Shown: piece by piece, positions 50,354 to 58,789 of the stretch | How positions within the stretch are numbered: the stretch's first letter is position 1 | Layout: each line of letters opens with the position of its first letter | Assembly (NCBI RefSeq): GCF_000820005.1 | Contig: NZ_CDBL01000090.1 | Span: forward strand, 51,465 to 115,464 | DNA: 64,000 nt | Reading direction: 5' to 3' | DNA from: Aeromonas piscicola | Lineage (GTDB): Bacteria > Pseudomonadota > Gammaproteobacteria > Enterobacterales > Aeromonadaceae | Notes under the pieces: model-generated | Database searches by the model: none | Told to the model about the DNA's origin: nothing | The model's input: the letters and a program-made list of their open reading frames with translations, nothing else | Position numbers and translations under genes: made by a program

Positions 50354-50926
50354 TCAGGACCAGCTGGCGATGAATTCAACGCTGACTTCGCCATTCCACT
50401 GACCGTCGGGCAGGATGTCGAAAGCGGCATCAGCACCATTCACAGTGGCTTTCTCGATATTGAAGCTGAAAGCACCCTGTGCAGTGGTACTCTGGGTGTC
50501 ATCCTTGAAACCGGCCGCCAGCGGAGCGAGGTTGCCTCCTGTAATGCCGGCTGCGCTGTCAATCAAGGTGGTGTAGGCACTGGTGCCAACTGGTGCTCCC
50601 TGCCACATGACGCCCACATCGACTGTCGATCCACCGCTCAGGTGGTTGAGAGTGCCGCTCAGCTTTTTGGCTTTCAGGGTAAAGTCGGTGGCACTGGCAT
50701 CTCCCTTGATGGAGACGTCAAACAGGCCATCAACGGTATTGAACCCCTTGATGCCTTCTGCGTACTGGAATGCCAGACTGCTGAGTGGCGTTACCACAAG
50801 CATTGAGGTGGTATCTTTCTTGGCTGTTGCCTTCCAAGTTGCGGTAGCTGTGGGAGCTACAGTGGCTGCGTGTGCGAAGGAGATCCCTGAACTGGCGAGG
50901 ACCACTGCGATAAGTGCTTTTTTCAT
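50354..50926 (-). CDS. ecpA: ECP-type major pilin EcpA (MatB-like)
   Basis: A 190-residue pilin of the E. coli common pilus type. After the signal peptide ([20 protein letters not shown]) the mature N-terminus is [20 protein letters not shown], followed by [21 protein letters not shown], the same wording as E. coli EcpA ([21 protein letters not shown]). The end GEWSGDVSVQF-type strand is here [14 protein letters not shown]. Subunits polymerise by donor-strand exchange. It is the first gene of the operon; its promoter must lie in the AT-rich region 50927-51496. No ecpR gene precedes it. Confidence 0.95.
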   Translation of the reverse strand: [190 protein letters not shown]

Positions 50927-51496
50927 TTTTATACCCGATCTATTACATATATCGAATGTAGTAGGGATATAGGGTCATCCATTTACCAGAAATGACGTGC
51001 TATCCCTTCCCATACCCTCGTGCTTTGCATGGATTAGCTGTCGTTGAGGATGTTAAGCAGCTAACGTTATTAAGCATAAAGTTTGAGCATCAGGATGACC
51101 ATAAGAGTCTCTGTAAGAAAATTCTTAACTTGTAGGATGATATAGTTAGAGTTCAGACTTGCTGGTGGCTTTTTGTATTATGTATGCACATGGAATGGTG
51201 ATGATTATGTACAAACACTGGCAGCAAATGACGCCAATCAATTTGATTGCAACAATTTAGCTACATTTTTTCCGTGTAGGAGTAACCGTTACATTCACTA
51301 TCTGTTTATGGGCATATGTAATGAGGTTCTGCTCTCCATGTATGTGTGGGGGCGGTAGTGTAGGCACCTTACATTGGTCGTTACTGAGTCGACATATGGT
51401 GGTGATTAATGGAAAACGTGTATTTTTTAAAATGTTATCTTTCTCTAGAAGAGAATTTTAAATTTATATATAACAGTATGTGAGTAGGTGGTTTAT
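50927..51496. promoter_or_regulatory. AT-rich divergent control region of the pilus and two-component genes
   Basis: A 570-bp gap, far more AT-rich than the flanks, between divergent ecpA and the response-regulator gene. It contains TACAT-N7-ATGTA near 50944-50960, just upstream of ecpA. At 51113-51136 there are alternating half-sites: GTAAGAA, then TTCTTA, then GTAGGA. The TTCTTA/TAAGAA arms at 51114-51127 are inverted around AA, similar in style to BvgA/EvgA-type boxes. I see no convincing coding frame; a 61-codon frame at 51173-51358 lacks an SD. The region probably holds both promoters and the regulator's binding sites. Confidence 0.55.
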
Positions 51497-52120
51497 ATGA
51501 AAACAGTGCTAATTGTTGATGATCATCCAGCTATAAGAATGGCTGTCAAGATATTGTTGTTGGCAGAGGGTTTTCATATATGCGGTGAAGTTGACAATGG
51601 AATTGACGCGCTTCAAGTTGTGAGGGCTTCAATGCCAGATATTGTTGTGCTGGACATAGGGATTCCCAAGCTTGATGGGATCGACGTCATTAATAGAATC
51701 AAGAAGAGTAATAGTCAGTCACTCATTGTTGTATTATCCGCCCAAGATGGCAATCACATCATGTCTCGCTGTTTCCAGGCGGGAGCTGATGGATTTATAT
51801 CAAAGATGGATGACTTAACACTGCTGTGTTCAGCGATCAGATCGTGTCTTGTTGGGAAACGTTACTTTCCTGACGAAATAACATCTGAAGGTAACCGAAT
51901 TTCAAATGTCAACAGTGATGATGCATTGTTATCATTGTCCGACAGAGAGATGAGCGTTTTTCTTTCCCTATGCAAGGGGTGCAGTAACAAAGAAATTGCA
52001 AACAATATGTTGCTGAGTGAAAAGACAATCAGCACCTATAAAAGTCGCGTTATGCGAAAACTGCAAGTAAATAATATGGTAGAACTTATCGAATTTGCGA
52101 AACGATACATGGTTATTTGA
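51497..52120 (+). CDS. BvgA/EvgA-like response regulator (NarL/LuxR type)
   Basis: A 207-residue regulator. The receiver domain starts MKTVLIVDDHPAIRMAVKIL, with the acidic pair at residues 8-9, the phosphoacceptor Asp in IVVLDIGIPKLDG near 54, and Lys in GFISKMDDL near 105. The LuxR-type HTH reads LSDREMSVFLSLCKGCSNKEIANNMLLSEKTISTYKSRVMRKL near 145-187. It is followed after 11 bp by the cognate hybrid kinase. Codon use is AT-rich, unlike the surrounding genome. It probably controls the divergent ecp operon in place of EcpR. AGG(TGG) precedes the ATG. Confidence 0.9.
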   Translation: MKTVLIVDDHPAIRMAVKILLLAEGFHICGEVDNGIDALQVVRASMPDIVVLDIGIPKLDGIDVINRIKKSNSQSLIVVLSAQDGNHIMSRCFQAGADGFISKMDDLTLLCSAIRSCLVGKRYFPDEITSEGNRISNVNSDDALLSLSDREMSVFLSLCKGCSNKEIANNMLLSEKTISTYKSRVMRKLQVNNMVELIEFAKRYMVI

Positions 52121-52131
52121 GGGGAAAGGCA

Positions 52132-55100
52132 ATGACATGCAGAGCGTGGCCTTTATTTTTGTGTTGCATAGTGACATTGTTATCTACTCATGTTGCTTAT
52201 TCCACTGATACAATGTCAGTATTCTCAAGGGAGTCATTGCCAGATTACCATAAGCTAAATGTGTCCTTAACTGAATCAGAGTCAACGTGGCTAAACAAGA
52301 AAAAAAAACTGATATTGGCCGTACCTATTCCTGACAATCCACCGATGGATATCACTCAGCGAGCAAAGATATATGAAGGAGTGACTGCTGATATCATTGG
52401 AATATTATCTGGCGTATTGAAGGTGGATATAGTTGCAAAACTGTATCCATCACGAGATGTTGCTATAGAGGCTGTTAGAACAGGTGACGCAGATTTTATT
52501 GGGTCATCTAACAGCTATGAGGCTGGCGAGAGACTGGATTTAACAAAACCCTATATTATGGACGAGCCAGCCATATATAAGCGGTTTGGTATTGGTGATG
52601 AAGAGATAAAACGTGTTGCTGTTGCGGAATCTTATTTGCCTTTCTCTGAGTTGTTGAGGTATCTACCAGGGGTCAAGGTCGACCTATACTCTTCCAGGTA
52701 TGCGGCAGTAGCGTCGGTTGCATACGGGAAAGCTGACGCCGTTCTGATAGATATGATTTCAGGGAATTTTATTGTAAATAAATTTCATCAAGATAGCATC
52801 CAATTGGTTAGACCAATTTATGCAGATACATCAGGCTTTTCCTTTGGTATTAGGCAAGGTAATGAAGTTTTAAAGAAAATATTAAACACTTCACTGTTAT
52901 CTATTTCTGACATGCATGTAAGCTCCATCCTGAAGCGCTGGAGTGGTGGTGGCTTATCTATCCATTCTGATGCGATACCATTGACCAAAGAACAGTGGCA
53001 AATGGTCAATAAGAGAGATGGGATTAGTATTGCTGTGAACACTCGCACACCACCACTGAGTTTTGTGGATGAAAAGGGTAATTTGCACGGAGTGGTTGCA
53101 GATATATCACAGGTGATAAGAGCAAAGCTTGGTATACAAGTAAATATACTGCCGGTGTCGACAACACTGGAGCAGGTAGCCATGGTTGAATCAGGAAATG
53201 CCGACCTGATGATCATGACACCTAATGTAGAACGCTTAGAGAAATTCATTTTCACTCGTGCTTTTGCTCTGGACCCATTGGTCTATATTACTCATGAGGA
53301 TAATAAAGGTGTTGATCCTGAGGCATTACTTAGATTATCCAGAGTTGCTTGGGTAAATGGATTCATTGCGTCAATAGAGGTCAGGCGAAAACTTAAGGCG
53401 AGAGATGATGTTTTTTTTGATAGAATTGATGATGCTTTGGCATGCGTGGCAAGAAAAAGATGTGATGTCATCGTCTTGCCACTTCGTGGTGCCAAGTTTT
53501 TCATTAATTCTCAGTTTTCAGATTCACTACATATTGCAGGGGAGTTGTTCGATTCGAAACCAATCGGAGCTAGCTTTGCAGCTCTACCCTCACAGTCAGA
53601 ATTGGTGGCCGTTCTAGACAAGGTATTGGCTCATATCCCGCCAGATGAGTTGGAGGGGTTGGCTACAATGTGGCGTGTCAATGCCAGAAATGAAAATATC
53701 ACGTGGCAAGGAGTAATTCGTGAGTATGGAGTGATCTTTCTGGTGGTGATAGTCATCTTCTTAGGTGGCTTATTTTGGGGGTTATTGCTGCGTCGTGAGG
53801 TAAAGCAGCGTCAGGCCGCGGAAGTCGCTTTGGGAACACAGCTTAAATTTGTTGAAGAGCTGGTTGAAAGTACTCCTCATCCAATATATGCCAGAGGGCG
53901 GGATGGCAGAATAATTCTATGCAATGATAGTTACGCAAATTTCTTAAATATTAGCAAAAGTGATTTGATGGGTTCTACCTTGTCAGACATTGAAGATATT
54001 TGTCCTGCTATTAAATTACTGAACGATATCTTCTTAAAAACACTTGATTATGGGCTTCCACGAGATGGTGATTATCGATTGACCTTGCCGCATGGTGAGA
54101 TTGATATATATCATTGGCTGCAGGTATACCGTGATTTATCGGGAGAGATACAGGGTGTTGTCGGTGGTTGGATCGACATTAGCGAGCGAATGTCACTGCT
54201 TCACGAGTTGGCTGAGGCCAGTCGTGCCAAGTCGACATTCTTGGCGACAATGAGCCATGAGATTCGAACTCCCATGAATGCCATTATCGGTTTGCTTGAA
54301 TTGACCCTACGTAAAGGCGGACTGAATGACGACGATAGGGGCGCTATTCAGGTAGTCTATCAATCGTCCAATGACTTGTTGGGGCTAATTGGTGATATTC
54401 TTGATCTCTCCAAAATAGAATCTGGCAAGCTTGAGTTGTCGCCATCCCCTCATCGAATTAGTGAGTTGGGTAGAGCAGTCATCAATGTTTTTTCTGCAGT
54501 TGCTCGCCAGAAAGGTTTGACCTTGACCCTGACCTGTCAAGGTGATGTGACAGTGTTGGTGGATCCTATCCGGTATAAGCAAATCCTTTCCAATCTGGTT
54601 AGCAACGCCATTAAATTTACCCGAAAGGGAGGCGTTGATCTGGCTGTGGAGTGTGACGTAGCAGGTTCATGGTGCGATGTGAGGGTGAGGGTAACGGACA
54701 GTGGTATCGGTATTAGCAAACAGGATCTGAAGCTGCTTTTTCAGCCCTTCACCCAGGCAAGTCAGCCCACGGATATACAGAAGTCCGGCACCGGCCTCGG
54801 GTTGATGATCAGCCGAACGCTTTGCCAGATGATGGGAGGGGAGTTGTACATTGACAGCGAAATTGGGCAAGGAACAACGGTATCTGTGCACCTCAAGCTA
54901 CCATTTGTGAATGTCTTGCCAATGTCCGGCAATGAGAGCAAGCATGTGAGCGAAGAGCCATCTGAAGTTCAGGGGTATCAGGTTTTAATTGTCGATGATC
55001 ATCCCACCAACCGTCTATTGGTCACTCAACAGCTGGCTTTTCTTGGACATGAGGTGCAGGCAGTTGATTCAGGTAGAGCGGCGCTGCAGCATTTAATGAC

Positions 55101-55704
55101 ACAGAGCACAGATATCATCATCACCGACTTCAATATGCCTGATATTGACGGGCTGGAATTCACAACCCGTTATCGCCAACAGGAGCATGATGAACGCCGT
55201 GAACGTGCCATTATCATCGGTTTGACGGCCGATGCCCGCCAGGAGCAGATCCAGAGGGCGATGGAGGCAGGTATGGACGACTGCTTGTTCAAGCCAGTCA
55301 GTCTGGATGAGTTGAGGCAATGCATCTCGATCCACACAACGGGCTATGTTGATACACTACCTGCTGAAATTGCTAATAATATCAATCAAAGACTGGGGCC
55401 ATTGACGGCAGGTAAGCCTGAAATCGCAGCGCCTTTGTTGATGGAGTTTCTGCGGGCTGCGGATGATGACCTGGCCGCCCTCGCAAAGGCCAGCCAGACA
55501 GGGGACAACCAGGCTTTTCTAGCCAATTTACACCGTCTCAAGGGCGGTGCCCGTATCATAGGTGCAGATGGATTGGTCGCGTGCTGCATTGCCTGGGAAC
55601 AATCTTCCCGATTACCTCTGTGTATGCCAAGTGCCCTTCGACAGGTGCAGCATATGTACCAACAGCTTCAGGAGGGGATTCGCTATTGGGAGAAAATGAC
55701 GTGA
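52132..55704 (+). CDS. BvgS/EvgS-like hybrid sensor kinase
   Basis: A 1190-residue unorthodox kinase. The signal peptide is near residues 1-24. Two tandem periplasmic Venus-flytrap (SBP_bac_3) domains follow, about 45-270 and 285-520 (KLILAVPIPDNPPMDITQRA; GISIAVNTRTPPLSFVDEKG). A TM helix lies near 545-565 (GVIFLVVIVIFLGGLFWG), then a PAS (STPHPIYARGRDGRIILCND). HisKA is TFLATMSHEIRTPMNAIIGL, with HATPase NLVSNAIKFT and GTGLGLMIS. The receiver has DDH and ITDFNMPDIDG with phospho-Asp, and the C-terminal HPt is NLHRLKGGARIIGADGL. The full phosphorelay His-Asp-His-Asp thus ends on the adjacent regulator. The 5' two-thirds is AT-rich; the last third matches the genome average, suggesting mosaic origin. 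Confidence 0.93.
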   Translation: MTCRAWPLFLCCIVTLLSTHVAYSTDTMSVFSRESLPDYHKLNVSLTESESTWLNKKKKLILAVPIPDNPPMDITQRAKIYEGVTADIIGILSGVLKVDIVAKLYPSRDVAIEAVRTGDADFIGSSNSYEAGERLDLTKPYIMDEPAIYKRFGIGDEEIKRVAVAESYLPFSELLRYLPGVKVDLYSSRYAAVASVAYGKADAVLIDMISGNFIVNKFHQDSIQLVRPIYADTSGFSFGIRQGNEVLKKILNTSLLSISDMHVSSILKRWSGGGLSIHSDAIPLTKEQWQMVNKRDGISIAVNTRTPPLSFVDEKGNLHGVVADISQVIRAKLGIQVNILPVSTTLEQVAMVESGNADLMIMTPNVERLEKFIFTRAFALDPLVYITHEDNKGVDPEALLRLSRVAWVNGFIASIEVRRKLKARDDVFFDRIDDALACVARKRCDVIVLPLRGAKFFINSQFSDSLHIAGELFDSKPIGASFAALPSQSELVAVLDKVLAHIPPDELEGLATMWRVNARNENITWQGVIREYGVIFLVVIVIFLGGLFWGLLLRREVKQRQAAEVALGTQLKFVEELVESTPHPIYARGRDGRIILCNDSYANFLNISKSDLMGSTLSDIEDICPAIKLLNDIFLKTLDYGLPRDGDYRLTLPHGEIDIYHWLQVYRDLSGEIQGVVGGWIDISERMSLLHELAEASRAKSTFLATMSHEIRTPMNAIIGLLELTLRKGGLNDDDRGAIQVVYQSSNDLLGLIGDILDLSKIESGKLELSPSPHRISELGRAVINVFSAVARQKGLTLTLTCQGDVTVLVDPIRYKQILSNLVSNAIKFTRKGGVDLAVECDVAGSWCDVRVRVTDSGIGISKQDLKLLFQPFTQASQPTDIQKSGTGLGLMISRTLCQMMGGELYIDSEIGQGTTVSVHLKLPFVNVLPMSGNESKHVSEEPSEVQGYQVLIVDDHPTNRLLVTQQLAFLGHEVQAVDSGRAALQHLMTQSTDIIITDFNMPDIDGLEFTTRYRQQEHDERRERAIIIGLTADARQEQIQRAMEAGMDDCLFKPVSLDELRQCISIHTTGYVDTLPAEIANNINQRLGPLTAGKPEIAAPLLMEFLRAADDDLAALAKASQTGDNQAFLANLHRLKGGARIIGADGLVACCIAWEQSSRLPLCMPSALRQVQHMYQQLQEGIRYWEKMT

Positions 55705-55738
55705 AGGGGGGATTTGCGCCCCCTCCATTCAGCTCAAG

Positions 55739-56149
55739 TCATGAACGCCAGTAGGTAATCAGTTCGTACCCGCTTTCGATGACGCTCTCTGTTTGTTGGG
55801 CATGTTGGTGATAGCCAAGGTAATAGTGTTCAGTGATTGGCAGCATTTGATAATGACTAGTTAGGGTCTTGCCGTTGAGGATGACATCAGGGGTTCCGGC
55901 TGCCACGTTAATCGCTCTGGCTTTCAGCATGAGCCCTGAATCCGATACGGTTAGTTTGGCGGCCAATACCTGTTCTGCTGGATTGGCGGTGGAGATTACT
56001 TGTTGTCCCGGATGCTGCAAGCTGACTGATGATTGGCTGTATTTGCTGGCGCTCGCCTGCCAACTCACTGTCTTGCCCACCGTCTGGGCATGGGGGGCGA
56101 CAGGGATGAGTAGTGCAGGAAGCACAAGCAGAAAAATGTGTGTTTTCAT
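55739..56149 (-). CDS. Small EcpA-like exported protein
   Basis: A 136-residue exported protein I cannot assign firmly. After the signal peptide (MKTHIFLLVLPALLIPVAPHA) the mature start reads QTVGKTVSWQASASKYSQSS, which has the same W-x-A-x-A-x-K pattern as the mature EcpA pilin ([13 protein letters not shown]). The C-terminus ESGYELITYWRS has the terminal aromatic-strand character of alpha-fimbrial subunits. It is shorter than EcpA by about 50 residues. A minor pilus subunit or a donor-strand-competent regulator is an inference. GAGGG lies 6 nt before the ATG. It is convergent with the hybrid kinase. Confidence 0.65.
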   Translation of the reverse strand: MKTHIFLLVLPALLIPVAPHAQTVGKTVSWQASASKYSQSSVSLQHPGQQVISTANPAEQVLAAKLTVSDSGLMLKARAINVAAGTPDVILNGKTLTSHYQMLPITEHYYLGYHQHAQQTESVIESGYELITYWRS

Positions 56150-56278
56150 GATTTACCCTCTCTTGTTTGGGCCCCGAATGGGATCAATTTCTCTATCGGC
56201 GCGCATTAGAAAAAGCTTAGACCGACCTTGAGTGGCACAATGCACAGCTTTGGTTTTTTGTATGCAAGAGAGGTGCGG

Positions 56279-57955
56279 GTGTTGCTCGAAAATCAGATGA
56301 TGTTGTTGGCGGTGTTTGAACGGGCGGCGCTGATGCTGATGACCTTGTTCTTTCTGACCCGTACAAGACCGTTCCAGCGGTTGTTCCAGAAGCGTGATCA
56401 CACCCCGGCCGAGCTGGTGCTGGTCGCCTCCATCTTCGGCCTGTTCGCCGTGTTCAGTACCTATACCGGCATTCCGGTGGAGGGGGCGCTGATCAACGTG
56501 CGGATCATCGCCATCATCTCGGGCGGTATCCTGTTCGGCCCCTGGGTCGGCATTCCGGCCGGGGTCATCTCGGGCCTGCACCGCTACCTCATCGACATGG
56601 ATGGTCACACCTCGATCCCCTGTCTCATTGCCAGCATCATTGCCGGTCTGCTCGCCACCTGGTTGCACCTGCGCTGCCGCAAGTCGCGACTCTGGCTCTA
56701 CGGCATACTGGCGGGCATGTTGTGCGAGGGGCTGACCATGTTGCTGATATGGCTGCTGACCGAACCTCATGAGGTGGGGGTGGAGATCGTCAGCCACATC
56801 GCCTATCCGATGATCGCCGGGGCGCTCTGCATCGGGCTCATCATCAAGCTGGTGCAGGATCTGGATGACGAGAAGGAGCTGATTGCCGCCAAGCAGGCCA
56901 AGCTGGCGCTGGATATCGCCAACAAGACGCTGCCCTTCTTCCAGAAGGTCGATCGCCACTCCCTTGGCCAGGTGTGCGGCGTCATCTGTAACGAGATCCA
57001 TGCCGATGCGGTGGCCATCACAGATACCCGCGACGTACTGGCCTATGTGGGGGTGGGCAAGGATTACTACGAGCTGGACGAGCACCACGCCATCAGCGAC
57101 ATGACCCAGCGGGCCGTGTTGCTGGACCAGATCATCATCAACAACGATCTGCGCCAGTATCACCTCTCCGATTTTCACTCTGTCATCATTATTCCGCTGC
57201 GGGAAAACGGCGCCGTCAGCGGCACCCTCAAGATCTACTATCGCCGCACTCACAGCATTACCAGTTCTCTGCGAGAGATGGCGGTGGGCCTCTCCCAGCT
57301 CATCTCCACCCAGATGGAGGTGTCGCGCATTGAGCAGTTGAAAGAGATGACCCGCAAGGCGGAGTTCACCGCCCTGCAGAGCAAGATCAACCCGCACTTC
57401 CTGTTCAATGCCCTCAACGCCATCTCATCCTTGATCCGCATACGCCCCCAGCAGGCGCGCCAGCTCATTGCCAATCTGGCGGACTATCTGCGCTACAACC
57501 TCAACAAGGGGGACGAGCTCATCGACATTCAGGAGGAGCTGCAGCAGGTGCGCGATTACATCGCCATAGAGCAGGCCCGCTTCGGCGACAAACTGGAGGT
57601 GGTGTTCGAGGTGGATGACGTCCACATCCAGGTGCCGAGCCTGCTGTTGCAGCCGCTGGTGGAAAACGCCATTCTGCACGGCATCCAGCCCCGCAGCGCC
57701 CCGGGCCGGGTCACCATCGAGGTGAAACAGCTGGCGGGGGGGATTCGGGTGGCTGTGCGCGATACAGGTTACGGCATCAGTCAGGCTGTGATCGACGGCG
57801 TGGCCGCCGGTCGGGTGGAGAGCCGCAGCATAGGCCTGATGAACGTTCATCAGCGGGTCAAGCTGTTGTACGGTGACGGCCTGCAGCTAAGGCGGCTGGA
57901 ACCGGGTACTGAAGTCTGTTTCTATCTGCCGGATCAGGAGGCGATGCCATGTTGA
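56279..57955 (+). CDS. ypdA: Pyruvate-sensing histidine kinase YpdA/PyrS-like (LytS family)
   Basis: A 558-residue LytS-family kinase. The N-terminal 5TM-Lyt module contains VFERAALMLMTLFFL, IPVEGALINVRIIAIISGGILFGPWVGIPAGVISGLHRYLID, nearly the wording of E. coli YpdA. A GAF domain follows (residues about 220-350, with DVLAYVGVGKDYY). The kinase part has LQSKINPHFLFNALNAISS with the phospho-His, and QPLVENAILHGIQP plus RVKLLYGDGLQLRRLEPGTEV. YpdA senses extracellular pyruvate. I prefer the GTG at 56279 (AGAGAGG upstream, length like E. coli's 565); ATG 56240 would add 13 residues. The stop overlaps ypdB by 7 bp. Confidence 0.92.
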   Translation: MLLENQMMLLAVFERAALMLMTLFFLTRTRPFQRLFQKRDHTPAELVLVASIFGLFAVFSTYTGIPVEGALINVRIIAIISGGILFGPWVGIPAGVISGLHRYLIDMDGHTSIPCLIASIIAGLLATWLHLRCRKSRLWLYGILAGMLCEGLTMLLIWLLTEPHEVGVEIVSHIAYPMIAGALCIGLIIKLVQDLDDEKELIAAKQAKLALDIANKTLPFFQKVDRHSLGQVCGVICNEIHADAVAITDTRDVLAYVGVGKDYYELDEHHAISDMTQRAVLLDQIIINNDLRQYHLSDFHSVIIIPLRENGAVSGTLKIYYRRTHSITSSLREMAVGLSQLISTQMEVSRIEQLKEMTRKAEFTALQSKINPHFLFNALNAISSLIRIRPQQARQLIANLADYLRYNLNKGDELIDIQEELQQVRDYIAIEQARFGDKLEVVFEVDDVHIQVPSLLLQPLVENAILHGIQPRSAPGRVTIEVKQLAGGIRVAVRDTGYGISQAVIDGVAAGRVESRSIGLMNVHQRVKLLYGDGLQLRRLEPGTEVCFYLPDQEAMPC

Positions 57956-58680
57956 AAGCCATTATTGTCGAAGATGAATATCTGGCCCGGGAGGAGTTGG
58001 CCTATCTGGTGGGCCAGCATAGCCAGATCGAGATAGTGGCGAGTTTCGAGGACGGACTGGAGGCGTTCAAATACTTGCAGGATCACGAGGTGGACGTGGT
58101 GTTTCTGGATATCCAGATCCCCTCCATTGATGGCCTGCTGCTGGCCAAGAACCTGCACAAGTCGAGCCATCCGCCCCACATCGTCTTCGTCACCGCCTAC
58201 AAGGAGTTTGCGGTGGAAGCGTTCGAGCTGGAGGCGTTCGACTATATCCTCAAGCCCTACAACGAGCCGCGCATCATCAATCTGCTGCAAAAGCTCGAGC
58301 TGGCGGGCAAGTCTCCGCCGGTGCAGGGGGGCGAGGGGAGCAGCCCGCAGAATCGCACCGTCAATCTGGTGAAGGGGGAGCGCATCATAGTCACCCCCTG
58401 CGAGCAGATTTACTATGCGGAAGCGGACGAAAAGCTGACCTATGTCTACACCCGCACCGATCGTTACGTGATGACCATGACCATCAGCGAGTTTGTCAGC
58501 CGGCTGCCTGCGGAGGGCTTCTTCCGTTGCCACAGATCCTACTGCGTCAACATCAACAAGATCCGCGAGATAGTGCCCTGGTTCAACAGCACCTATCTCA
58601 TCCGGCTCCATGATCTGCCGTTCGAGGTGCCGGTCAGTCGCAGCAACATCAAGGCGTTCCGTCAGCTGATGCGGCTCTGA
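57949..58680 (+). CDS. ypdB: LytTR response regulator YpdB/PyrR-like
   Basis: A 243-residue regulator. The receiver has IIVEDEYLAREELAYLV at the start, phospho-Asp in DVVFLDIQIPSIDG near residue 53, and FDYILKPYNEPRI with conserved Lys near 104. The LytTR domain spans about 135-240 (VKGERIIVTPCEQIYYAEAD and GFFRCHRSYCVNINKIREIVPWFNSTYLIRL). Both halves match E. coli YpdB closely (FFRCHRSFCVNLNKIREIEPWFNNTYILRL). YpdB activates yhjX, and such a gene is next in line with a candidate operator between. Translation is coupled to ypdA by a 7-bp overlap. Confidence 0.94.
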   Translation: MLKAIIVEDEYLAREELAYLVGQHSQIEIVASFEDGLEAFKYLQDHEVDVVFLDIQIPSIDGLLLAKNLHKSSHPPHIVFVTAYKEFAVEAFELEAFDYILKPYNEPRIINLLQKLELAGKSPPVQGGEGSSPQNRTVNLVKGERIIVTPCEQIYYAEADEKLTYVYTRTDRYVMTMTISEFVSRLPAEGFFRCHRSYCVNINKIREIVPWFNSTYLIRLHDLPFEVPVSRSNIKAFRQLMRL

Positions 58681-58681
58681 T

Positions 58682-58712
58682 TGTCATTCATTCCTGCCGA
58701 TCTGCATTTCAT
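58682..58712 (+). promoter_or_regulatory. Candidate YpdB-binding direct repeat
   Basis: TGTCATTCAT (58682-58691), an 11-bp spacer, and TGCATTTCAT (58703-58712). The published E. coli YpdB site is two GGCATTTCAT motifs separated by 11 bp. The second half here matches at 9 of 10 positions and the first at 6 of 10, with the spacing exact. It lies 77 bp before the yhjX start. Confidence 0.68.
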
Positions 58713-58789
58713 GCCTTAATCGGCTGGCACGAGTTGCGTCTTGCCTATAGTGGCCTCAATTTCCTTAAGGCCATCGACCGAGACGCATC

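Noticed and set aside
51173..51358. 61-codon frame in the ecpA-regulator gap
   Set aside because: No SD, no hydrophobic or domain pattern, ends in unrelated sequence; more likely leader or promoter DNA.
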